Positions 56,906-64,000 of a DNA stretch of 64,000 nt are shown in pieces (positions within the stretch are counted from its first letter, which is position 1; each line of letters begins with the position of its first letter). The position numbers were made by a program, and so were the translations under genes. Below the pieces are notes generated by a model. It was not told the origin of the DNA. It was given only the letters and a program-made list of their open reading frames with translations, and ran no database searches. Source of the stretch: Candidatus Deianiraea vastatrix (GTDB lineage: Bacteria > Pseudomonadota > Alphaproteobacteria > Rickettsiales > Deianiraeaceae); contig NZ_CP029077.1 of NCBI RefSeq assembly GCF_007993655.1, positions 236,413 to 300,412 on the forward strand, written 5' to 3'.

Positions 56906-57058
56906 GTGTATATAAAATGTTGACCTAGTGAAATACAGTTTTTATTTAAGTCAAGTTTTTTTAGAATATAAATAAATTAAAACTTGCTATGCAATAAGAG
57001 AAAAATAACTTGATTATTAAAAATAAGATGCGAGAATGTGTTGCAATGATATTTTATT

Positions 57059-59722
57059 ATGACCGAAAAAAAATCTATTTATTTTTTTGGAAACAAAAGT
57101 GCTGAAGGAAACGGCAAAATGCGTGATATTTTGGGCGGAAAAGGTGCAAATCTAGCGGAGATGGCAAATATTGGAATTGCTGTTCCATGTGGATTTACAA
57201 TTTCAACGCAAGAATGTAATAAATATTATGAAAATGGCAATAAAATCAGCAAAGAACTTGAGACTGAGATTGATAAATATGTGAAAAAATTAGAAGATGA
57301 GATTGGTGCGTCTTTTGGCTCTGAAGAAAAGCCGCTTTTGGTCTCTGTTCGCTCTGGTGCGAAGTTTTCAATGCCGGGGATGATGGACACTATTTTGAAT
57401 TTAGGACTTAACGATAAAACAGTAATTGCGCTTGAAAAACGCACTAATAATCGCAGATTTGCCCTTGATTCATATCGCAGATTTATTCAAATGTATAGTG
57501 ATGTTGTGCTTGGGATTGACCATCATAATTTTGAGTCAATTTTGGAAGATACAAAACTTGCAAAAGGCATTATTAATGATACAGATTTGACTGCTGATGA
57601 CCTTGAAAAAATAGTTGCAAAATTTAAGCAAATTGTTTTGCGTGAGACGAAAAGTGAGTTTGTGCAAGACATTAAATCGCAATTAATGGGCGCTATTGAA
57701 GCTGTTTTTAAATCTTGGATGAACGAAAGAGCTATTATTTATCGCAAATTACACAGTATTCCAGATGCATGCGGAACGGCTGTAAATATTCAATCTATGG
57801 TTTTTGGAAACATGGGAAATACCTCTGCAACTGGGGTTGCTTTTACAAGAAATCCCTCGACTGGAGAAAAGAAATTTTACGGTGAGTTTCTAATTAATGC
57901 ACAAGGTGAAGATGTTGTTGCCGGAATTAGAACGCCACAGCCATTACTCGCTGAAGATGGAAAAAACTCAATGCAGGAGCTAATGCCCGAGACTTACGCA
58001 GAGCTTGCGCAGATTTTTACAAAACTTGAAAATCACTATAAAGACATGCAAGATGTTGAATTTACCGTTCAAGAAGGCAAGCTTTGGGTCTTGCAAACTC
58101 GCAGCGGGAAAAGATCTGTTCGCGCGTCAGTTGTTATCGCTGTAAATATGGTATCTGAAGGTGTAATAACTAAAGAAGAAGCGATTTTAAGGGTTGAGCC
58201 AAACGGATTAAACCAGCTTTTACACCCAGTACTTGACAGAGCGTCAGATTTACATGTTATTGCAAGAGGTCTTCCTGCATCACCTGGCGCGGTTAGCGGA
58301 AAGGTTGTTTTTGACTCAAAAACTGCTGAAGAAATGCGTGGAAATGGGCATGAAGTCTTGCTTGTGCGTAATGAAACAAGCCCAGATGACATAGGCGGAA
58401 TGCACTCTTCTGTTGGAATTTTAACCGCAAAAGGCGGAATGACATCACACGCAGCAGTTGTTGCGCGCGGTATGGGAAAGCCATGCGTTTCGGGTTGCGA
58501 TGCGCTTTTAATCAGCCAGCATGAAAAAACTATACAAATTAAAGGCACTAAAACCATTATAAAAGAAGGCGATTTAATGACAATTGACGGCGGAACTGGT
58601 GAGATTATTTTAGGAAAAGCCCGCACTACGAGTGCTGCAAGTTTTGCAGAATTTGACACCCTTATGAAATGGAGTGACGAAGTACGGAAAATCAAAGTTC
58701 GCGTAAATGCTGAAACCGCTTTAGATGTAAAAACTGCTCTTGGATTTGGCGCCGAAGGCATAGGGCTTTGCCGCACTGAGCATATGTTTTTTGAAAAGCA
58801 AAAACTACTTCATTTTAGAAAAATGATTTTATCGGAAGACAAGGAGTCTAGAATTTTGGCATTAAAAGAGATTAAAGCCCTTCAAATAGCCGATTTTGCT
58901 GAAATAATTGACGCAATGTCTGGGCTTCCTGTAAATATTAGACTACTTGACCCACCACTTCATGAATTCGTTCCGCACACAAAAGATGAAATTGACGAGA
59001 TTGCAAATTACTTTAAAATGGACGCAAAATTCATAGAAGCAAAGGCAAAAACTCTTCATGAGGCAAACCCAATGCTTGGGCATCGCGGCTCAAGGCTTGG
59101 GGTGACTTATCCTGAAATTTTCCAAATGCAGGTTTCTGCGATTTTCACAGCAGCCATCAGTGTTTTTAAGAAGACAGCTGTTATGCCGCAAATTGAAATA
59201 ATGCTTCCTGTAATAATTGACAAAAAAGAGCTAAAATTACTGGTAGATATTGTGAAATCAAGCGCTGACGAGACCCTTCGTGATGCTGGGCTTGAAATGA
59301 AATACAAGGTTGGAACCATGATTGAAATTCCGCGGGCATGTATAATTGCCGATGAAATAGCAGAAATTGCCGATTATTGTAGCTTTGGAACTAACGATTT
59401 AACCCAGACAACACTTGGAATTTCGCGCGATGACTCTGGGCAATTTTTACCGGAATATCAAAAACAAGGCATTTTTGAACATGATCCATTTGCAACAATT
59501 GATGTAAAAGGCGTTGGAACCATGATAGATATGGCGATTTCAAAGGCACGAAGCGTGAAAAAAGACATAACGCTTAGCATTTGCGGAGAGCACGGCGGAG
59601 ACCCAAAATCTATAGCGTTTTTCGCAAGTCTTGGGGTAAATTACGTTTCTTGCTCACCATTTAGGATACCAATTGCACGCCTTGCATGCTCGCAGGCAGC
59701 GGTTTTGGTGTCGAAAAATTAA
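57059..59722 (+). CDS. ppdK: Pyruvate, phosphate dikinase
   Basis: This 887-residue protein shows all domains of the family. The N-terminal nucleotide-binding part has GGKGANLAEMA and SVRSGAKFSMPGMMDT. The swivelling domain has the phospho-His in GGMTSHAAVVARG near residue 464. The C-terminal PEP/pyruvate barrel has GLCRTEHMFF, NPMLGHRGSRL and the catalytic Cys region FSLGVNYVSCSPFR. It interconverts pyruvate and PEP using ATP and phosphate. Rickettsiales often use it where pyruvate kinase is missing. It is transcribed alone. Confidence 0.95.
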   Translation: MTEKKSIYFFGNKSAEGNGKMRDILGGKGANLAEMANIGIAVPCGFTISTQECNKYYENGNKISKELETEIDKYVKKLEDEIGASFGSEEKPLLVSVRSGAKFSMPGMMDTILNLGLNDKTVIALEKRTNNRRFALDSYRRFIQMYSDVVLGIDHHNFESILEDTKLAKGIINDTDLTADDLEKIVAKFKQIVLRETKSEFVQDIKSQLMGAIEAVFKSWMNERAIIYRKLHSIPDACGTAVNIQSMVFGNMGNTSATGVAFTRNPSTGEKKFYGEFLINAQGEDVVAGIRTPQPLLAEDGKNSMQELMPETYAELAQIFTKLENHYKDMQDVEFTVQEGKLWVLQTRSGKRSVRASVVIAVNMVSEGVITKEEAILRVEPNGLNQLLHPVLDRASDLHVIARGLPASPGAVSGKVVFDSKTAEEMRGNGHEVLLVRNETSPDDIGGMHSSVGILTAKGGMTSHAAVVARGMGKPCVSGCDALLISQHEKTIQIKGTKTIIKEGDLMTIDGGTGEIILGKARTTSAASFAEFDTLMKWSDEVRKIKVRVNAETALDVKTALGFGAEGIGLCRTEHMFFEKQKLLHFRKMILSEDKESRILALKEIKALQIADFAEIIDAMSGLPVNIRLLDPPLHEFVPHTKDEIDEIANYFKMDAKFIEAKAKTLHEANPMLGHRGSRLGVTYPEIFQMQVSAIFTAAISVFKKTAVMPQIEIMLPVIIDKKELKLLVDIVKSSADETLRDAGLEMKYKVGTMIEIPRACIIADEIAEIADYCSFGTNDLTQTTLGISRDDSGQFLPEYQKQGIFEHDPFATIDVKGVGTMIDMAISKARSVKKDITLSICGEHGGDPKSIAFFASLGVNYVSCSPFRIPIARLACSQAAVLVSKN

Positions 59723-60299
59723 TATGGTTTTTGATTACTGCATTATAAATATTGTATAAATGTACTTCAAAGTCACTCCCAAAATAACAATATAGTGAAA
59801 AATTCAAACTTACCTTAAAACAAGTCAGACACACCATGTGTCAAGATTTTCACAAAAATTTTACAATCAAAACTTCTTTTTTGTCCAAATTTAACCAAAA
59901 TATAGCTAAATTATACGATTTTTGATCTATTTTATACTTTTTGCTTCCAGATTAATTTTTTTATAAAACAATCAAAATTCTTTATATGCAAAAAATGAGT
60001 GCAAATGAGTTTTTTAACAACTTGGTACTGACAAATCACAGTGCAGATGTGGTGGGATGAATTGTTCCTATTTTGTCAAAAGCTATTTTTCAACAATAGT
60101 AAGAAAATTATTTTATGTAGAAAATTTTTATATTATTTTTTTTCATCTTTGCTAATTTTGCAAAATTTTGGATAGCAAAATGTAAATCATATTGTAAAAG
60201 AAAATAGTTATATTGTAAAAAGTGCATTGCTTGTTGCATTAAATCTTCTATTTTGGATTTCCTGTTTCCATTTTGTTTTATTACATTTTTGAAGTCAAC
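59723..60299. other. AT-rich intergenic region with small hairpin
   Basis: About 580 bases without a gene lie between convergent ppdK and prfA. GACACA-CCA-TGTGTC (59828-59842) can form a hairpin about 105 bp after ppdK and may end its transcript. An ATATTGTAAAA repeat occurs twice near 60190-60220. Nothing else was seen. Confidence 0.5.
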
Positions 60300-61373
60300 T
60301 TAAGCAACATTTAATTCAGAAAGCCTTTCTGCCTCATCTGCCATGCGAAGATTTTCAACAAATTCATCAATGCAGCCTTCGCTAACTACTTTTTCTAGTT
60401 GGTATAAAGTAAGATTAATTCTGTGATCTGTAACCCTTCCTTGTGGATAGTTATAGGTACGAATTTTTTCACTCCGATCCCCGCTTCCAATCTGCGATTT
60501 TCGACTGCTTGCACGCTCTAAATCACGCTTTTCTTTTTCATGTTCGTAAACCCTTGCGCGCAAAATTCTCATGGCTTTTTCACGATTTTTAATTTGCGAC
60601 TTTTCATCTTGCTGGCTAACTACGATTCCTGTTGGTAAATGCGTCATACGAACGGCACTATCGGTTGTATTTACAGACTGTCCACCCGGTCCACTTGAGC
60701 GAAAAATATCAACCCGTATGTCTTTTTCGTCGATTTTAATGTCGATATCGTCAACTTCGGGTAAAACCGCGACGGTTGCTGCACTTGTGTGCACTCTTCC
60801 GGCATTTTCGGTCTCTGGAACTCTTTGAACTCTATGCGTTCCCGATTCAAACTTCATTTTCCCAAAAACCCCAGCACCTTGCACGGCAATTACGCATTCT
60901 TTAACCCCGCCTATACCGTTTTCAGAGATATCCATTATTTCAATTTTCCAGCGATTTTTTTCCGCATATTTTTGATACATTTTCATAAGCACGGCCGCAA
61001 AAAGCGCCGCCTCGTCACCGCCAGTTCCCGCGCGAATTTCAAGAATAATATTTTTTTCATCCGCCTCGTCCTTTGGAAGGAGCGCAATTTTCACATTTTT
61101 TTCAAGAATTGGAAGCTTTTCCTTCGTTGCATAAAGCTCTTCTTCAGCCATTTTTCTCATTTCCAAATCGTCAGATTTTGAAAGTTCTTCAAGGTCTTTA
61201 ATTTGCCCTTGAGCATTTTTATATTCATTAATTTTTTCAACAATGTTTCTTAAATTGGCATTTTCTTTAGAAAGGGTCGCAAATTCACGATGATCAAGTC
61301 CACCATTATTAATTTTATTAGTTAAAGCTTCATGCTTTGCTATAATTTCGTCAAATAATTTTTCAATTGACAT
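60300..61373 (-). CDS. prfA: Peptide chain release factor 1
   Basis: This 357-residue protein has the GGQ motif (SSGPGGQSVNTTDSAVR) near 229-231 and the RVPETENAGRVHTSAATV signature, where the P-x-T residues read the stop codon in RF1. It ends translation at UAA and UAG. It is divergent from frr, another translation-termination gene, with 55 bp between starts. An intact RF1 argues against genome-wide use of UAG as a sense codon, which bears on the amber codon in the ATPase gene. Confidence 0.95.
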   Translation of the reverse strand: MSIEKLFDEIIAKHEALTNKINNGGLDHREFATLSKENANLRNIVEKINEYKNAQGQIKDLEELSKSDDLEMRKMAEEELYATKEKLPILEKNVKIALLPKDEADEKNIILEIRAGTGGDEAALFAAVLMKMYQKYAEKNRWKIEIMDISENGIGGVKECVIAVQGAGVFGKMKFESGTHRVQRVPETENAGRVHTSAATVAVLPEVDDIDIKIDEKDIRVDIFRSSGPGGQSVNTTDSAVRMTHLPTGIVVSQQDEKSQIKNREKAMRILRARVYEHEKEKRDLERASSRKSQIGSGDRSEKIRTYNYPQGRVTDHRINLTLYQLEKVVSEGCIDEFVENLRMADEAERLSELNVA

Positions 61374-61428
61374 TTTAATTTACATATTTTAATAAAGAGC
61401 TAAATAGATAAATTTTTATTTGTCAAGT

Positions 61429-61986
61429 ATGTATAATTTTAATAAAAAAGAAGTAGAAAATAGAATGCAAAAAGCACTAGATGCCTTTGAAAATCACCTT
61501 GGCTCTGTCCGTTCTGGCAGGGCAAGTCCAGCTTTTTTGGAAAGCGTTTTGGTTGAAATTTACGGTCAAAAAATGAGGCTAAAAGAGGTTGCAAGTATAT
61601 CTGTGGTTGACAATTTTACACTTAGTGTTAAACCATTTGATTCAAGTTCTGCAAGTGTGATAAATAAGGAAATTCAAGACGCGGGGCTTGGTGTAAATCC
61701 GATTTTAGAATCTGGAATAATACGTGTTCCACTTCCAAAAATGACAGAAGATCGCCGAAAAGAAATGGTAAAAATTTGCGAAAAATACGCAGAAGATTCA
61801 AAAATTGCTATAAGAAATATTCGTCGTGATGAAAACGACAAGACTAAAAAAGCTGAAAAAGACAAGGAAATTTCTAAAGACGAGATGGAAAGAAATGAAG
61901 CTGATGTTCAGAAAATAACAGATATGTTTATTAAAAAAATAGAAGACTCACTAGATAGAAAATCGAAAGAGATATTGCATATTTAA
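61429..61986 (+). CDS. frr: Ribosome recycling factor
   Basis: The ATG at 61429 gives 185 residues, the usual length; a TTG at 61420 would add three. Signatures include GRASPAFLESVLVEIYGQ, the GVNPILESGIIRVPLPKMTEDRR block and the C-terminal helices. With EF-G it splits the ribosome after termination. A TTG-rich box overlaps the short divergent spacer with prfA. Confidence 0.95.
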   Translation: MYNFNKKEVENRMQKALDAFENHLGSVRSGRASPAFLESVLVEIYGQKMRLKEVASISVVDNFTLSVKPFDSSSASVINKEIQDAGLGVNPILESGIIRVPLPKMTEDRRKEMVKICEKYAEDSKIAIRNIRRDENDKTKKAEKDKEISKDEMERNEADVQKITDMFIKKIEDSLDRKSKEILHI

Positions 61987-62037
61987 ATATTTTGCTTCTT
62001 TTCTTTTGTATTTTTTTAGTTAAATATTAAAAAAAAC

Positions 62038-62067
62038 TTGCAAGTAATATTTTTCTCATCATAATAG
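62038..62067 (+). promoter_or_regulatory. Putative promoter of pepA
   Basis: TTGCAA at 62038-62043 and TAATAG at 62062-62067 are 18 bp apart; the ATG follows 24 bp later. Confidence 0.45.
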
Positions 62068-62091
62068 GTTTACAGTTATTTTTTATTAGAT

Positions 62092-63666
62092 ATGAGCTAC
62101 GAATTTACAAAATTAGTTAAAATCTCTTTAAATGTCGATGATTTTGGATATTTATTACTTCCAATTAGCAAAGAAAATTTTGATAAAGGTGAAATAAACG
62201 GCGGAAAATATTTATCAAGTGAAGACATTGATTTTGTCAAAAAAGTGGCATCAATTCGTGACTTTAAATGCGAGTGTGGTGAAAATTTAATGATATCTGG
62301 ACTTCCAAAATCAAATCTTAAAGGTATAATTTTACATGGACTTGGCGAAAAGAAAAAATGCGATGCAAAAGAAGAATGCGAAAAAGAAAAATGCAAAAAG
62401 CTCAGCCGTTTTGAAGAAAAAGGCGGATCAATCTGTGGCTTTATTTCATCTGCAAAAATTGAAAAACTTGCGATTTCATGCGTAAATATTGCAAATGCTG
62501 AGGAAAGCATTCAAGACGAAATTGCACTTTCCATTGCTTTTGGAATAGTTCAAAAAAATTATACTTTCTCAAGATATTTAACAGGTGAAAAAGCAATTGA
62601 AAAGTTATCAAAACTATCTGCAATTTCTGTAATTGCTAAAACTGATATTGCTGCAAAAACGGAGCATGTAAATCTAACCCTACAGTCAATTTACGCAGCT
62701 CGTGACCTTGGAAATGAGCCTGCAAATATAATAAATCCAGAAACTTACAGCGCTTTAATGAAAGATGAGGTTAAAAAAATCGGCAATCTTGATATAGAAA
62801 TTCTTGGCGAAAAAGAAATGGAAAAACTCGGAATGCACGCACTTCTTGGCGTTGGTCTTGGAAGCGATGTTGAGTCTAAAACTGTAATTATTAAATACAT
62901 AGGAAACCCAAGTGCGAAAGACAAAATCGATATAGCTCTTGTTGGAAAAGGCGTGACATTTGACTCAGGCGGGCTTTCAATCAAACCTGCAAATGGAATG
63001 GAGGAAATGAAAGACGATATGGCAGGTTCGGCCCTTGCTTTTGCATCAATTTGCCTACTTGCAAGAAGAAAAGCAAAGGTAAATGCAATTTGCGCAGTAG
63101 GTCTTGTTGAAAATATGCTTGGCGGAAAGGCTCAAAAACCGGGAGATATAGTAAAAACTATGTCTGGAAAAACAATCGAGGTTTTAAACACGGACGCAGA
63201 AGGAAGGCTTGTTTTGGCTGATGTTTTGTATTACACAAAAACGAAATTTAACCCTGAAACAATTATTGATTTTGCAACTCTTACTGGCGCTATTGTTGTA
63301 GCACTTGGTCAAGAATACGCAGGACTTTTCTCAAATAATGACGAACTTGCAAAAAATCTTGCATGCTCGGGTGCTAAAACTGGTGAAAAATGCTGGAGAT
63401 TGCCTCTTGATAAAGCATTTGACGCTATGATAGATTCTCAATTTGCAGATGTAAGAAATACAGGAACTGGCCGTGGTGCTGGAAGCATTACCGCTGCTCA
63501 CTTTCTAGGCAGATTTATCGATGGACATGAAAAATGGGCTCATATTGATATAGCTGGTGTTGGCGGCATTATAACATCTGACAAAAAGCTTGCAAAAGCT
63601 GGCGCAACTGGATTTGGCGTTAAATTAGTTGACGACTACATCCAAAGATTTGTTGAAAAGAAATAA
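62092..63666 (+). CDS. pepA: Leucyl aminopeptidase (M17, PepA)
   Basis: This 524-residue protein has the M17 catalytic domain intact: VGKGVTFDSGGLSIKP with Lys286 and Asp291, KDDMAGSA, and NTDAEGRL near 366-373, which bind two metals. The C-terminal HIDIAGVGG is also conserved. It removes N-terminal amino acids from peptides, and in some bacteria also binds DNA at recombination sites. The N-terminal domain has an odd Lys/Cys-rich insert (residues 87-103, Cys90, Cys96, Cys101, plus Cys60 and Cys62). It may share a transcript with the argB-like gene, 12 nt downstream. Confidence 0.93.
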   Translation: MSYEFTKLVKISLNVDDFGYLLLPISKENFDKGEINGGKYLSSEDIDFVKKVASIRDFKCECGENLMISGLPKSNLKGIILHGLGEKKKCDAKEECEKEKCKKLSRFEEKGGSICGFISSAKIEKLAISCVNIANAEESIQDEIALSIAFGIVQKNYTFSRYLTGEKAIEKLSKLSAISVIAKTDIAAKTEHVNLTLQSIYAARDLGNEPANIINPETYSALMKDEVKKIGNLDIEILGEKEMEKLGMHALLGVGLGSDVESKTVIIKYIGNPSAKDKIDIALVGKGVTFDSGGLSIKPANGMEEMKDDMAGSALAFASICLLARRKAKVNAICAVGLVENMLGGKAQKPGDIVKTMSGKTIEVLNTDAEGRLVLADVLYYTKTKFNPETIIDFATLTGAIVVALGQEYAGLFSNNDELAKNLACSGAKTGEKCWRLPLDKAFDAMIDSQFADVRNTGTGRGAGSITAAHFLGRFIDGHEKWAHIDIAGVGGIITSDKKLAKAGATGFGVKLVDDYIQRFVEKK

Positions 63667-63678
63667 TTTTATATCATT

Positions 63679-64000
63679 ATGAGTAAAAGTGCAAAATATG
63701 CTTTGTCTGATAAAATAATTGATAAAGTGTCGGAATTATCAGAAATGATAGGAAATTTAAAAGAGCTATCTGGAGAGAGAATTGTAATAAAATGCGGTGG
63801 AGAGTTAATGGATGATGAAAATTTTCTTGAAAGCCTTGGAAATGATATTGCAATTTTAAGAACACTTGGAATATCTGTCGTCGTGGTGCATGGCGCTGGG
63901 TCTCAAGTGGATAGAGTTCTTGCGAAATTAAAAATTAAAAACGACTTTTTTGATGGCTATAGAATAACAGATTCGGCGACGATAGAGGTTGTTGAAATGG
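63679..64000 (+). CDS. argB: Acetylglutamate kinase-like protein (partial, cut by the window end)
   Basis: Only the first 107 codons are visible. They read as an amino-acid kinase: VIKCGGELM near residue 37, a helix with the LRTLGIS strand, VVVVHGAGSQ near 68, and DGYRITDSATIEVVEM near 92-107. The last block is typical of ArgB, which phosphorylates N-acetylglutamate on the way to arginine. Another amino-acid kinase is less likely because of the DGYRITD pattern. It starts 12 nt after pepA. Arginine synthesis is absent from most Rickettsiales. Confidence 0.8.
   Translation, partial: MSKSAKYALSDKIIDKVSELSEMIGNLKELSGERIVIKCGGELMDDENFLESLGNDIAILRTLGISVVVVHGAGSQVDRVLAKLKIKNDFFDGYRITDSATIEVVEM

Noticed and set aside
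58069-58776. 235-residue minus-strand reading frame opposite ppdK
   Set aside because: Antisense to a fully conserved ppdK catalytic region; long only because of codon bias.
62097-62510. 137-residue minus-strand reading frame opposite pepA
   Set aside because: Antisense shadow with Ser/Phe-rich composition and no independent support.
1-64000. CRISPR array
   Set aside because: No run of regularly spaced identical repeats with unique spacers was seen; the repeats in FhaB are coding.

Overview
The window comes from a very AT-rich alphaproteobacterium, most likely a member of the Rickettsiales. The evidence is a core block (about 40.6-64 kb) with hemE, lipB, obgE, gyrA, rpe, pssA, glyA, ppdK, prfA, frr and pepA, together with a small DUF2610-type protein, a family I know mainly from Rickettsiales. 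The start of an argB-like acetylglutamate kinase at the right edge is unusual for obligate intracellular Rickettsiales. It fits a lineage that kept amino-acid synthesis, such as the extracellular Deianiraea-type group. This placement is inference; no rRNA is present.

The left 26 kb is a defence and mobile-element island, almost all on the minus strand. A compact six-gene operon (5877 leftwards past position 1) encodes a ribbon-helix-helix protein, a zinc-ribbon protein, a Doc/Fic toxin, a single-chain type IIG restriction-modification enzyme, a dual-specificity phosphatase and an RloC-like zinc-hook ATPase that carries an in-frame amber codon. Next comes a module of large serine recombinase plus Rep-like protein (6.0-8.8 kb), followed by a Dam-like methylase and small proteins. 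Then come a fused nuclease-methylase-specificity enzyme, a GIY-YIG protein, a divergent XRE regulator and a two-gene CBASS-like pair (CD-NTase plus SLATT membrane effector). A second, diverged recombinase/Rep-like module lies at 19.1-23.6 kb. A solitary restriction-type nuclease and a 146-bp nested inverted-repeat element end the island.

From 26.2 to 38.5 kb is a two-partner secretion locus. fhaC/tpsB is on the plus strand. Divergently transcribed are a periplasmic parvulin, a 1996-residue FhaB-type exoprotein, a 78-residue ORF, a 594-residue FhaB tail and two paralogous lipoproteins. A 60-bp direct repeat (about 90% identical) flanks a 580-bp cassette made of the exoprotein's last ~100 codons plus the small ORF. 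Recombination between the copies would fuse the exoprotein in frame to the second tail. This resembles the orphan-tail arrangement of contact-dependent inhibition loci.

A short RecQ and an AlkB-like dioxygenase bridge to the core block. Unrecognised or lineage-specific genes in the core block include a Gln/Asn-rich protein, an RG-rich basic protein, an HExxH protein with an internal membrane segment and a TIR-domain protein. One tRNA-Ala(UGC) is present. I saw no CRISPR array and no rRNA.
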